The position numbers and the translations under genes are program-made. From the NCBI GenBank assembly GCA_041586155.1, contig JBFHAT010000007.1:1-64000 (forward strand): a stretch of DNA of 64,000 bases, in the 5' to 3' direction. Below the pieces are notes generated by a model. It was not told the origin of the DNA. It searched no databases and was given only the letters and a program-made list of their open reading frames with translations. Positions 50,368-58,112 of this stretch are shown in pieces; position 1 is the stretch's first letter; each line of letters starts with the position of its first letter. The DNA comes from JBFGJH01 sp041586155. GTDB lineage: Bacteria; Actinomycetota; Acidimicrobiia; Spongiisociales; JAENVV01.

Positions 50368-50684
50368 TCGACGATGGTGTACCGGGTTCGCACCACGCGG
50401 ACGAAGTACATGATCACGGTCACTGCGATGATCAACGCCGTGAGGACGATTGCCGTGGGGATGAGGAACCGGTACGTCCACGCCGGGTTGATTCCTCCGT
50501 CGTCTTCGGCGGGAGCGTCGATGAACGCCCCGGACGGCTCTTGCTCGCCGGTCGCCGGCGGCTCCTGCTGCTCTTCGGTGGCGGTGATGATCGTCCGGTC
50601 TTCGACGGCAAGCGCCATCGGGCCGAGGGCGAGCACGCTCAGCAAACAGAGAATGGCTACGGCGAGTGCGCGACGAACCTTCAT
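50364..50684 (-). CDS. small exported membrane protein, 106 residues
   Basis: The product has an N-terminal signal-like helix (ALAVAILCLLSVLALGPMALA). An acidic Pro/Glu linker of about 45 residues follows, then a C-terminal transmembrane helix (FLIPTAIVLTALIIAVTVIM) ending in a basic tail (YFVRVVRTRYTIVE). It would sit in the membrane with the linker outside. I know no function. It overlaps the DUF2342 metalloprotease-like gene by ATGA, so the two products may work together, for example as partner or anchor. Confidence 0.7.
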   Translation of the reverse strand: MKVRRALAVAILCLLSVLALGPMALAVEDRTIITATEEQQEPPATGEQEPSGAFIDAPAEDDGGINPAWTYRFLIPTAIVLTALIIAVTVIMYFVRVVRTRYTIVE

Positions 50685-50732
50685 GGTGTTTGGAGATTAC
50701 CCCCGGCCGGGCGCCGGATGAAACCAAGTGGC

Positions 50733-50984
50733 TCAGTCGCCGAAGATCCCTGGTTCTTCGGTCTGCAGAAAGGTCCTCAACCGGTCGATGACTTCGGGCG
50801 AGACCTCCTCCTTGGTGCGGGCCCTGATCACGGCCTTCAGCTTCTCCTCGAAGGAGAATGCGGAGTGGCAGGGAGAGCAGCGCCGTAGGTGCCGCCGGAT
50901 CCTCCAGCTGCGGTAAGCGGTGATCTCACCGTCGAGGTAGGGGTAGAGCCGGGTGATGGCTTCGTCACATGCTCGCTTCGTCAT
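50733..50984 (-). CDS. zinc-binding anti-sigma factor (RsrA-like, zf-HC2)
   Basis: The 83-residue product has the ZAS motif of anti-sigma factors: RRHLRRCSPCHSAF gives H-x3-C-x2-C near residue 30, and a further Cys lies at residue 6 (KRACDEAI). In RsrA the zinc-bound Cys pair forms a disulfide under oxidative stress and releases the sigma factor. The start is chosen at ATG 50984, the family start; it overlaps the end of the sigma gene by 20 bases. The pairing with a SigR-like factor indicates a thiol-oxidation response, which is inference. Confidence 0.85.
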   Translation of the reverse strand: MTKRACDEAITRLYPYLDGEITAYRSWRIRRHLRRCSPCHSAFSFEEKLKAVIRARTKEEVSPEVIDRLRTFLQTEEPGIFGD

Positions 50985-51558
50985 GTCCGCCTTCCGGATC
51001 AGTTGCGGTCCCCCGCCGACTCGCAAACTGCCACAACGCTCGCTGGAGCGCTTTTCTTCCCCGATGTAGCCGGGACATGACCGTGCCAATGGGCACGTTC
51101 ATGATTTCGGCAATCTCCTTGTACGAGAACCCTTCGACATCCGCGAGCAAGACCGGGATGCGGAAGTTCTCGGGCAGCTCTTCCACGGCGGCTTTGATGT
51201 CGGCGTCGACGAACGACTCGAGCACCTCCTCTTCGGCGCTGGGACTGACGTCGCCTCGATCGAGCGCTCCGATCTTCCGGTACAGGTAGAGGTCTTCGAC
51301 GTCGTCGAGCTCGACCTCGGTCGGTCGCCTCTTCTTCTTGCGGTAGCGGTTGATGTAGGTGTTGGTGAGGATGCGGTACAACCACGCCTTGAGGTTGGTC
51401 CCCTCCTCGAACGTGTGATACGCCCGGTATGCCTTGAGATATGTCTCCTGCACGACGTCCTCGGCGTCGGCCGGGTTGCGAGTCATGCGCAGCGCCGCCG
51501 AGTACAGCTGGGGAGCAAACTCCATCGCATCCCGCTCGAAGTTCGCTTGGTCGGCCAT
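50965..51558 (-). CDS. sigR: ECF sigma factor, SigR/SigH-like
   Basis: The 197-residue sigma factor has region 2 (YSAALRMTRNPADAEDVVQE, TYLKAYRAYHTFEEGTNLKA, with W-L-Y-R-I-L-T-N-T-Y-I-N-R-Y-R) and region 4 (LPENFRIPVLLADVEGFSYK, EIAEIMNVPIGTVMSRLHRG). This is closest in my judgment to the SigR/SigH/RpoE group that answers disulfide stress. It is followed by an overlapping zinc anti-sigma gene, as in Streptomyces sigR-rsrA. The symbol is given by analogy. Confidence 0.85.
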   Translation of the reverse strand: MADQANFERDAMEFAPQLYSAALRMTRNPADAEDVVQETYLKAYRAYHTFEEGTNLKAWLYRILTNTYINRYRKKKRRPTEVELDDVEDLYLYRKIGALDRGDVSPSAEEEVLESFVDADIKAAVEELPENFRIPVLLADVEGFSYKEIAEIMNVPIGTVMSRLHRGRKALQRALWQFASRRGTATDPEGGHDEASM

Positions 51559-51650
51559 CGGGCTCCGCAGGTCGAGTCGGGGGAGGGTACCACCGGCCGA
51601 GACCGGCCTGGGACGAGGGAACGGGGCCTTCGGCTACCATGGCGCCCAAC

Positions 51651-51722
51651 GCCGGAGTAGCTCAGGGGTAGAGCAGCTCACTCGTAATGAGCAGGTCAGG
51701 GGTTCAAATCCCCTCTCCGGCT
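51651..51722 (+). tRNA. tRNA-Thr (anticodon CGT)
   Basis: The 72-base cloverleaf has acceptor GCCGGAG/CTCCGGC, D arm GCTCAGGGGTAGAGC, anticodon loop CTCGTAA (CGT) and T loop TTCAAAT. CCA is not encoded. It reads ACG and complements the TGT isoacceptor at 15536. It is the only rightward gene in this stretch. Confidence 0.96.
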
Positions 51723-51749
51723 CCGTCGGTCCGGGCATTCGCCGCTCGA

Positions 51750-51792
51750 CCACGATTCTCGCTCCCAAGAGGTCCAGGAGCCGAGATCGTGG
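51750..51792 (+). terminator. imperfect hairpin after tRNA-Thr
   Basis: CCACGATTCTCGCTCC and GGAGCCGAGATCGTGG can pair with one bulge on each side around an 11-base loop. It lies 28 bases after the tRNA. There is no T-tract, so the call is tentative. Confidence 0.35.
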
Positions 51793-51834
51793 ATCTCTTG
51801 AGCCCAGGCATTGGCGTGGGGTGGTCCAGCCCGT

Positions 51835-52434
51835 TTACCTGAGCACGCCATCGATCGCATCCGCCCACAAAGCCGTGAGTTCTGCTCGCGTCCCCCGCGG
51901 CGCCAGCGGCGGGAGGATCGTCACCGATACGCGCGCCGGCCGGATCTTGCGATCCTCCAACGCCATCACTTGGTCGGTGCCGGCCACCGCGACAGGCAGC
52001 AGCGGCACCTGGGCGCGCAGCGCCAGCCATGCAGCGCCTTGATATGGCGGGTCCGCACCCCAACGAACGGTCCGGCGACCTTCTGGGAACACGCCGACGG
52101 CGCCGCCCCGGTCGAGATGCAGCAGAGCTGTCCTCATCGCCCTCAGCGGCACTCCTGTCCGTGGCAGCGGGATCGTCCCATAGAAGCCGAGGAAGAAGTC
52201 GAGCGGCCGGTTGAGCCCCTGCAGATCGGCAGCTGCCATGAACCTGATCGGACGAAGGACTGCCGCGCCGACGAATGGTGGGTCGACGTGACTCAGGTGG
52301 TTGGCGGCGATCACGACCGACCCCGACGGTATGTGGTGCCGCCCCTGCACCGTCAGCCCGAAGACGAGCCGGCTGACCGGCATCGCCAGCGGCTTGGAGG
52401 CATGCCACCTCCACTCCCACGCTCGGTCAGACAC
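51835..52434 (-). CDS. plsC: 1-acyl-sn-glycerol-3-phosphate acyltransferase (PlsC-like)
   Basis: The 199-residue enzyme is at the short end for the family but has all acyltransferase motifs. They are VVIAANHLSHVDPPFVGAAV (N-H-x4-D catalytic), RFMAAADLQG, VGVFPEGRRTVRWGADPPYQ (the F-P-E-G-x-R motif) and VPLLPVAVAGTDQV. It would acylate a lysophospholipid at the membrane to form phosphatidate. There is no N-terminal membrane helix. It overlaps holB upstream by 8 bases and ends the MFS-tmk-holB unit. Confidence 0.88.
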   Translation of the reverse strand: MSDRAWEWRWHASKPLAMPVSRLVFGLTVQGRHHIPSGSVVIAANHLSHVDPPFVGAAVLRPIRFMAAADLQGLNRPLDFFLGFYGTIPLPRTGVPLRAMRTALLHLDRGGAVGVFPEGRRTVRWGADPPYQGAAWLALRAQVPLLPVAVAGTDQVMALEDRKIRPARVSVTILPPLAPRGTRAELTALWADAIDGVLR

Positions 52435-53488
52435 TGGCGCCGAGATGGGTGAACAGATCGGTGAGCACCAGCGCCGGACGCTGATTGCCCTTCAAGGCCA
52501 CCACCGCGTCCAGGACCTTCTCGACATTGGCGACGGCGTCCGCCGGTCGGAGCCGGACGAAGTCGGCAACATCCACATCGGTGTTCTTGACGGCTCCGCC
52601 GAACTGAGCGACCGCGGCGTCGCTGTACCAGGAGGCCAGGATCTCGAGTCCGGTCGTGAGTAGTGCGAGAGACGAGCGCTTCAGCTCGCGCTCGCGTCGC
52701 AGTTCGTCGGCTTTGGTCGTCCGCTCCTCGGCTTCGGCTGCCTGGCGCAGCCTGAGCACGGCGAGCAGCGGCTCGGCGCTCGCCAGCATCTCCTCCGCGA
52801 GCCGGAAGGCCTCGCCTGGTTTCGGCGTCACTCGGCGGGGGAGGTCGAGCCACGCATGTCGAAAATGGGCGACGTCGGATTCCGACGCCAGACTCAACGC
52901 CAGCCCAGGTCGGCCGCCGGAGATGGTGGCGACCTCGTCTGATCGCCCGCCGGCCACCGGGACGAGCGCTTCGGCCAGCTCTGCCTGAGGCACCCGAGAG
53001 AAGTGCACGGTTCGGCACCGGCTGGCGACGGTGGGAGGCAGGTCGTCCTCGGATTCGGCAACCAGCACGAATACCGTCGATTCCGACGGCTCCTCGAGCG
53101 TCTTCAGGAGGGCGTTGGCAGCGGCCTCGGTCATGAGCCCGGCTTCTTCGACGACGATCACCTTGCGGCTTCCCTCGACCGGGGTCAGGTTGGCGGCGGC
53201 CACAGTCTCTCGCGACTGGTCCACGCCGAGCGACGTCGCTCCGGCCGCCTCGACCAGCATCAGGTCGGGATGCACCCCGCGGCGCGTCCGGCGACACGTG
53301 CTGCAGCCCTCGTCGCCGTGGCCGCCGTCGGGGCACAGCAACATGGCCGCGAACCGCCGGGCGACGGCGGCCTTGCCGACGCCCGACGGCCCAGTGAACA
53401 GGTAGGCATGAGCCGGCTGTCCGGCCTCCTCCTCGAGCAGGGCCACCACGCGCTGGTGGCCGATGATGCCGTCGAAGGGGCCGATCAT
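52427..53488 (-). CDS. holB: DNA polymerase III delta prime subunit
   Basis: The 353-residue clamp-loader subunit has an AAA+ core: YLFTGPSGVGKAAVARRFAA (P-loop near residues 33-42), a zinc-finger Cys set around CPDGGHGDEGCSTCRR, KVIVVEEAGLMTEAAANALL, KTLEEPSESTVFVLVAES and the SRC motif in TVASRCRTVHF. It loads the beta clamp together with delta and tau. The P-loop Lys is present, so ATP binding is possible even though delta prime usually does not hydrolyse ATP. The ATG at 53488 overlaps tmk by ATGA. tmk-holB pairing is widespread. Confidence 0.92.
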   Translation of the reverse strand: MIGPFDGIIGHQRVVALLEEEAGQPAHAYLFTGPSGVGKAAVARRFAAMLLCPDGGHGDEGCSTCRRTRRGVHPDLMLVEAAGATSLGVDQSRETVAAANLTPVEGSRKVIVVEEAGLMTEAAANALLKTLEEPSESTVFVLVAESEDDLPPTVASRCRTVHFSRVPQAELAEALVPVAGGRSDEVATISGGRPGLALSLASESDVAHFRHAWLDLPRRVTPKPGEAFRLAEEMLASAEPLLAVLRLRQAAEAEERTTKADELRRERELKRSSLALLTTGLEILASWYSDAAVAQFGGAVKNTDVDVADFVRLRPADAVANVEKVLDAVVALKGNQRPALVLTDLFTHLGASV

Positions 53489-54081
53489 GGCCGTAATGCC
53501 TTCCACACGGCGTCTATCGTCTCTGGCAAGGATCGACCGGCGTCGACGGTGACGAAGCGGTCCGGCTCGGCGGCCGCCAGCTGCGCGAACGCGTCTGCGA
53601 CTCGCTCGTGGAACGCGTCGGTTTCGGCACCGATCCGGTCGGGAAGATGCTGGCGGCGCAGCCCCTCGGCCGCATCCACCTGCAGCAAGACGACGCGATC
53701 TGGCCACACCCCGCGCAACCCCGTCTCGTTGACGCGGCGCACCGCCTCGACTCCCAGGCCGCGCGCCATGCCCTGGTAGGCCAGTGACGAGTACACGGTG
53801 CGATCGGACACCACCCAGGCGCCACGGGCGAGCGCCGGGCCGACCAGCTCGGCCGCCAGCTGCGCGCGCGCCGAGGCGAAGAGAAGCGCCTCGGTCCATG
53901 CGTCCATTGCAACGTCGGGATCGAGGAGCAGGCTGCGGATGCGCTCGCCCACACCAGTCCCTCCCGGCTCGCGCACCTCCACGACCTCCACCACGCCGGC
54001 GAGCCGCTCGGCGATCGCGGCGGCGACGGAGCTCTTGCCGGCGCCTTCCACCCCTTCGAAGCCGATGTACGTTCCGGTCAC
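53485..54081 (-). CDS. tmk: thymidylate kinase
   Basis: The 198-residue enzyme phosphorylates dTMP. It has P-loop GFEGVEGAGKSSVAAAIAER at the start, EPGGTGVGERIRSLLL, the DR-type motif VVSDRTVYSSLAYQGMARGL and a LID region RRQHLPDRIGAETDAFHERV. The GTG at 54081 is chosen because it overlaps the MFS stop by GTGA and gives the usual N-terminus (TYIGFEGVEG); an upstream start would add 17 basic residues. It is second in the MFS-tmk-holB-plsC unit. Confidence 0.94.
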   Translation of the reverse strand: MTGTYIGFEGVEGAGKSSVAAAIAERLAGVVEVVEVREPGGTGVGERIRSLLLDPDVAMDAWTEALLFASARAQLAAELVGPALARGAWVVSDRTVYSSLAYQGMARGLGVEAVRRVNETGLRGVWPDRVVLLQVDAAEGLRRQHLPDRIGAETDAFHERVADAFAQLAAAEPDRFVTVDAGRSLPETIDAVWKALRP

Positions 54082-55382
54082 TTCGATCCTGATGCGACGA
54101 CTCGTCGCGGGAACACCTCTCTCACGACCCACAACGTAGTCAGCCCGGCGAGCAGGATGATCAGGCCGCCGAGCAGGAACACGACGCGGATCCCCTCATC
54201 GAACGGCGGAGGCAACCGGCCGTTGAGTACGGCCGCAGCGAACGCCGCCACGGTCATCGACAGGAGAATGGCCGTCCGAGCAACCGTGAACAGGGCAGCG
54301 AACGCCCTCCCTCTCACCTCGTCGTCGGTCTTCTCATGCATGTACGTGAAGCCCGTGACGTATGCCACCCCCGACCCGATCCCGAGAACGACGGCCCAAA
54401 TGGCTGCCCCTTGCACGGTTACCGCAAACGACACAACGGTGAGGGCGGCCCCCGCCACGATCAGGCTGGCACCGAAAATGATCGTTCGATGCAGCCGAAT
54501 GCGCTCCAGGCTCTGGATTGCCAGCACCCCCAGCGCCCCTCCGATGCCCAACGCAGCCGAAAGCACGGCGAAACCGCTGATCGAGCCACCAAGCAGCTCA
54601 CGCGAGAACGTCTGTCCTTGTGCCACCAGCACCCCGCCGCCGATGAGAGCGGTGGCCAGACCGAAGATCACGACCCGCAGACCCCGATGGGCGAAGACGA
54701 AATTGACGCCGTCTCTCAGGTCGCGAAAGGGCGCCCGCCAGTCATGGCGGAGATCGAAGCGTGGAAGGGATTGGGATCGGAGGCTCAGGGTGGAGACGAC
54801 AGCCGCGGAGACCAGAAACGTGAGCGCGTCCAGCGACCAGCCGATCTTCAGCGCCGTCGCCGTCTCGAAGCCGAACCAGTCGGGCAGCTTCGACACGGCA
54901 GACCAGATCATCGCTCCCAGCGGAAACGTGCCATACGCGCCGAGCACCGACAGGCTGTTGGCACCGACGAGCTCGTGCTCATCGACGAGCTGCGGTACCA
55001 ACGCCTCGCGCGCCGGCTGGCGGATCAGCGAGAGCATCTCGATGAAGAACCCCAGCAGGAAGAGCTGAGGCAGGGTGGAGACGAAGATCAGCAGCAGCAC
55101 GAGGCCGGCGCGACCCACGTCGCTGATGATCATCGTTCGCTTACGATCCATCCGATCGGCGAGGATCCCCCCAACGGGAGTGAACAAGAGACCCGGGATG
55201 AATTTGGCGAGCAGAGCCACCAGTGCGCCCGGGCCCCCACCGATGGCGTCGCCCAGTGCGATCGTGGCGAACAGCTCGATCCAGTCGCCGGTGCTCGAGA
55301 TCGATCCGGCCCACCACAGACGGGCGAATTGCCCGCCAGTGACGAGCTGGAACCGGTTTCTGAACGCGCCCCGCGAATCCAT
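54078..55382 (-). CDS. major facilitator superfamily transporter
   Basis: The 434-residue product has about twelve transmembrane helices. The cytoplasmic loop motif after helix 2 is present as GILADRMDRKRTMIISDVGR, typical of the MFS_3 (enterobactin-exporter or macrolide-efflux-like) group. QPAREALVPQLVDEHELVGA is a second diagnostic block for that group. The substrate is not predictable. The ATG at 55382 is supported by a TAGCCT box ending 7 bases upstream; an ATG two codons earlier is too close to the box. It begins the unit that includes tmk and holB. Confidence 0.87.
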   Translation of the reverse strand: MDSRGAFRNRFQLVTGGQFARLWWAGSISSTGDWIELFATIALGDAIGGGPGALVALLAKFIPGLLFTPVGGILADRMDRKRTMIISDVGRAGLVLLLIFVSTLPQLFLLGFFIEMLSLIRQPAREALVPQLVDEHELVGANSLSVLGAYGTFPLGAMIWSAVSKLPDWFGFETATALKIGWSLDALTFLVSAAVVSTLSLRSQSLPRFDLRHDWRAPFRDLRDGVNFVFAHRGLRVVIFGLATALIGGGVLVAQGQTFSRELLGGSISGFAVLSAALGIGGALGVLAIQSLERIRLHRTIIFGASLIVAGAALTVVSFAVTVQGAAIWAVVLGIGSGVAYVTGFTYMHEKTDDEVRGRAFAALFTVARTAILLSMTVAAFAAAVLNGRLPPPFDEGIRVVFLLGGLIILLAGLTTLWVVREVFPRRVVASGSK

Positions 55383-55389
55383 CGGCATC

Positions 55390-55395
55390 AGGCTA
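55390..55395 (-). promoter_or_regulatory. -10 box TAGCCT, leaderless type
   Basis: On the reverse strand TAGCCT ends 7 bases before the ATG at 55382. Confidence 0.5.
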
Positions 55396-55456
55396 GGCAG
55401 TTGCGCCGGTTGTGACCTTCGCAGGTCGACGGGCCATCCTCGATTGCGACGTTGCC

Positions 55457-55485
55457 TTGACAATGCGAAGACCCGCTTGTTATCT
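55457..55485 (+). promoter_or_regulatory. promoter TTGACA-17-TTATCT for topA
   Basis: The -35 TTGACA (55457-55462) and the -10 TTATCT (55480-55485) are 17 bases apart. The GTG start at 55494 follows 8 bases later, so the message should be leaderless. Confidence 0.6.
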
Positions 55486-55493
55486 CTGGCCCC

Positions 55494-58055
55494 GTGTCGA
55501 AGCCCCTCATCATTGTCGAGTCGCCCGCGAAGGCGAAGACGATCGCCAACATTCTCGGCAGCGAGTACGTGGTGACGTCGTCGGTCGGCCATGTCCGCGA
55601 TCTTCCCCGCAAAGCCGCCGACATCCCCTCCCGATACAAAGGCCAGGACTGGGCACGCCTGGGGGTGAACGTAGAGGAGGATTTCGAGCCGCTCTACATC
55701 GTCACCAAGGAGAAGAAGGACACGGTCAAAGAGCTCAAGAAGGCATTGGCCGAGGCGTCAGAGCTCTACCTCGCCACCGACGAGGACCGGGAAGGCGAGT
55801 CGATCGCCTGGCATCTCACGGAGGTGTTGAAGCCGAAGGTGCCCGTGCACCGGATGGTCTTTCACGAGATCACACCGTCGGCCATCGAGGAGGCCATCGC
55901 CAACCCTCGCGACCTCGACCAGAAGCTGGTCGACGCCCAGGAGGCCCGCCGGGTGCTCGACCGGCTCTACGGATACGAAGTGTCTCCGGTGCTGTGGAAG
56001 AAGATTCGCCCGAAGCTGTCTGCTGGTCGGGTGCAGAGCGTCGCTACCCGCATCATCGTCGAGCGGGAGCGCGAGCGGATCGCCTTTCGGTCCGCGCAGT
56101 ACTGGGACCTCGAAGCAAGATTCGAGGCGCACACCGAGTCGTTCACCGCAACCCTCACCGAGCTGGCAGGAGGGCGGATCGCCAGTGGCAACCACTTCGG
56201 CGCCGACGGGGCGGTCAAGTCCGAAGATGTCGTCGTGCTGGACGAAGCGGCGGCGCACGACCTGGCGGAAGGCCTGGCAGGCAGCGAGATGACCGTCCGA
56301 TCGGTGGAACGCAAGCCCTACACCCGCCGGCCCTACGCACCGTTCCGCACGTCGACTCTGCAGCAGGAGGCGGGCCGTAAGCTGCGCTTCTCGTCGGCTC
56401 GCACTATGTCGGCCGCGCAGCGTCTCTACGAGAACGGCTACATCACGTACATGCGGACCGATTCGACGACTCTGTCGGAAACCGCATTGACTGCGGCCCG
56501 CAGCCTCATCGCCGACAAGTACGGGTCGGACTACCTGCCCGACTCACCCCGCTCGTACGACAAGAAGGTGAAAGGGGCTCAGGAAGCGCACGAAGCCATT
56601 CGCCCCGCCGGCGACACCTTCCAGTCGCCGGAGGCGGTCGCCGAGGCGGTTCCCGCCGACGAGGCTCGTCTCTATGAGCTGATCTGGATGCGCACGGTCG
56701 CCAGCCAGATGAAGGACGCCAAGGGCGAAAGCGTCTCTGTCCGGATCGGAGGCGCCGCCAACGACGGCCGCGATGCGGTGTTCAGCACGTCTGGCAAGGT
56801 GATCCACTTCCCCGGCTTTCTCAGGGCGTATGTCGAGGGCTCCGACGACCCGGACGCCGAGCTCGACGACAAAGAGCGGCGCCTACCGCCGCTCGAAGAA
56901 GGGGACCGACCCGAGCTCGTCGAGGCCGTGCCCAAGGGGCACGAAACCAAACCCCCGTACCGTTACACGGAAGCCTCGCTGGTCCAACGACTGGAAGAGC
57001 TCGGCGTGGGCCGCCCGTCGACCTATGCGTCGATCATCTCGACGATCCAGAACCGGGGCTATGTATTCAAAAAGGGCACGGCGCTGGTTCCGTCGTACAC
57101 GGCCTTTGCCACCGTCACGTTGCTCGAGCGGCACTTTCCCGATCTGGTCGACTATGCCTTCACTGCCCGGATGGAGTCCGACCTCGACGAGATCGCCGCC
57201 GGCGAACAGGAATCGGTGCCATGGCTGCGCCGCTTCTATTTCGGCGACGGAGCAGCCGACGACGGGCTGAGAGACATGGTGGTCGATCGGCTCGCCGAGA
57301 TCGACGCACGCGAGATCAATTCCATCCCGGTGGGCGTGGACGAATCCGGACGGGAGATCGTCGCCCGGGTCGGGAGGTACGGGCCCTACCTGGAGCGGGG
57401 CGAAGACCGGGCATCGATCCCGGAGGACCTCCCGCCCGACGAGCTGACCCCCGAGCGGGCCGGCGAACTCCTCGACGCGCCCTCGGGAGACAAGATCCTC
57501 GGCACCGACCCCGACACCGGCTTGACGGTGTACGCCCGCGCCGGCCGGTATGGGCCCTATGTCCAACTCGGAGAGGTGGAAGAGGGGGCCAAGACCAAGC
57601 CGAAGACCGCCAGCCTCTTCGGTTCGATGACGCTCGACGACCTGTCTCTCGACCAAGCGCTGGAACTGCTCACGTTGCCGCGCGTGGTCGGGAACCATCC
57701 TGACGACGACGAAGAGATCGTGGCGCTAAACGGCCGCTACGGCCCCTACATCAAAAAGGGGTCAGACACCCGGTCGCTCGAATCCGAACAACAGCTCCTC
57801 TCCATCACCGTCGACGAGGCGGTGGCGCTGCTGGCTGAGCCCAAGAAGCGGGGTCGGCGGGCGGCCGCCCCTCCGCTCAAAGAGTTCGGCGACGATCCAG
57901 TGTCGGGCAAGCCCGTAACGCTCAAGAAGGGCCGCTACGGGCCCTACGTCACCGACGGTGTCACCAATGCTTCCCTCAGAACCGGCGACGACCCCGACTC
58001 CCTCGAGTCAGAACGGGCGTTCGAACTGCTGCAGATGCGGCGCGACCGGGGCTGA
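55494..58055 (+). CDS. topA: DNA topoisomerase I
   Basis: The 853-residue type IA enzyme relaxes negative supercoils. The Toprim domain starts KPLIIVESPAKAKTIANILG and has the acidic ATDEDREGESIAWHL motif. The active-site Tyr lies in YENGYITYMRTDSTTLSETA. VGRPSTYASIISTIQNRGYV is conserved downstream. The C-terminal third carries four GRYGPY repeats (near 57383, 57549, 57731 and 57940), the actinobacterial replacement for zinc fingers. The start is GTG 55494 next to a strong promoter. It converges on the PhoX-like gene across a bidirectional terminator. Confidence 0.97.
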   Translation: MSKPLIIVESPAKAKTIANILGSEYVVTSSVGHVRDLPRKAADIPSRYKGQDWARLGVNVEEDFEPLYIVTKEKKDTVKELKKALAEASELYLATDEDREGESIAWHLTEVLKPKVPVHRMVFHEITPSAIEEAIANPRDLDQKLVDAQEARRVLDRLYGYEVSPVLWKKIRPKLSAGRVQSVATRIIVERERERIAFRSAQYWDLEARFEAHTESFTATLTELAGGRIASGNHFGADGAVKSEDVVVLDEAAAHDLAEGLAGSEMTVRSVERKPYTRRPYAPFRTSTLQQEAGRKLRFSSARTMSAAQRLYENGYITYMRTDSTTLSETALTAARSLIADKYGSDYLPDSPRSYDKKVKGAQEAHEAIRPAGDTFQSPEAVAEAVPADEARLYELIWMRTVASQMKDAKGESVSVRIGGAANDGRDAVFSTSGKVIHFPGFLRAYVEGSDDPDAELDDKERRLPPLEEGDRPELVEAVPKGHETKPPYRYTEASLVQRLEELGVGRPSTYASIISTIQNRGYVFKKGTALVPSYTAFATVTLLERHFPDLVDYAFTARMESDLDEIAAGEQESVPWLRRFYFGDGAADDGLRDMVVDRLAEIDAREINSIPVGVDESGREIVARVGRYGPYLERGEDRASIPEDLPPDELTPERAGELLDAPSGDKILGTDPDTGLTVYARAGRYGPYVQLGEVEEGAKTKPKTASLFGSMTLDDLSLDQALELLTLPRVVGNHPDDDEEIVALNGRYGPYIKKGSDTRSLESEQQLLSITVDEAVALLAEPKKRGRRAAAPPLKEFGDDPVSGKPVTLKKGRYGPYVTDGVTNASLRTGDDPDSLESERAFELLQMRRDRG

Positions 58056-58063
58056 CCCGACGC

Positions 58064-58091
58064 GAGTGCCCCGCCCGAAGGCGGGGCACTC
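58064..58091. terminator. bidirectional terminator between topA and the PhoX-like gene
   Basis: GAGTGCCCCGCC pairs perfectly with GGCGGGGCACTC (12 bp) around a CGAA loop. It lies 8 bases after the topA stop and 22 before the stop end of the convergent gene. ATCATTT follows on the topA strand. Confidence 0.75.
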
Positions 58092-58112
58092 ATCATTTCG
58101 GCGTGCTAGCGA

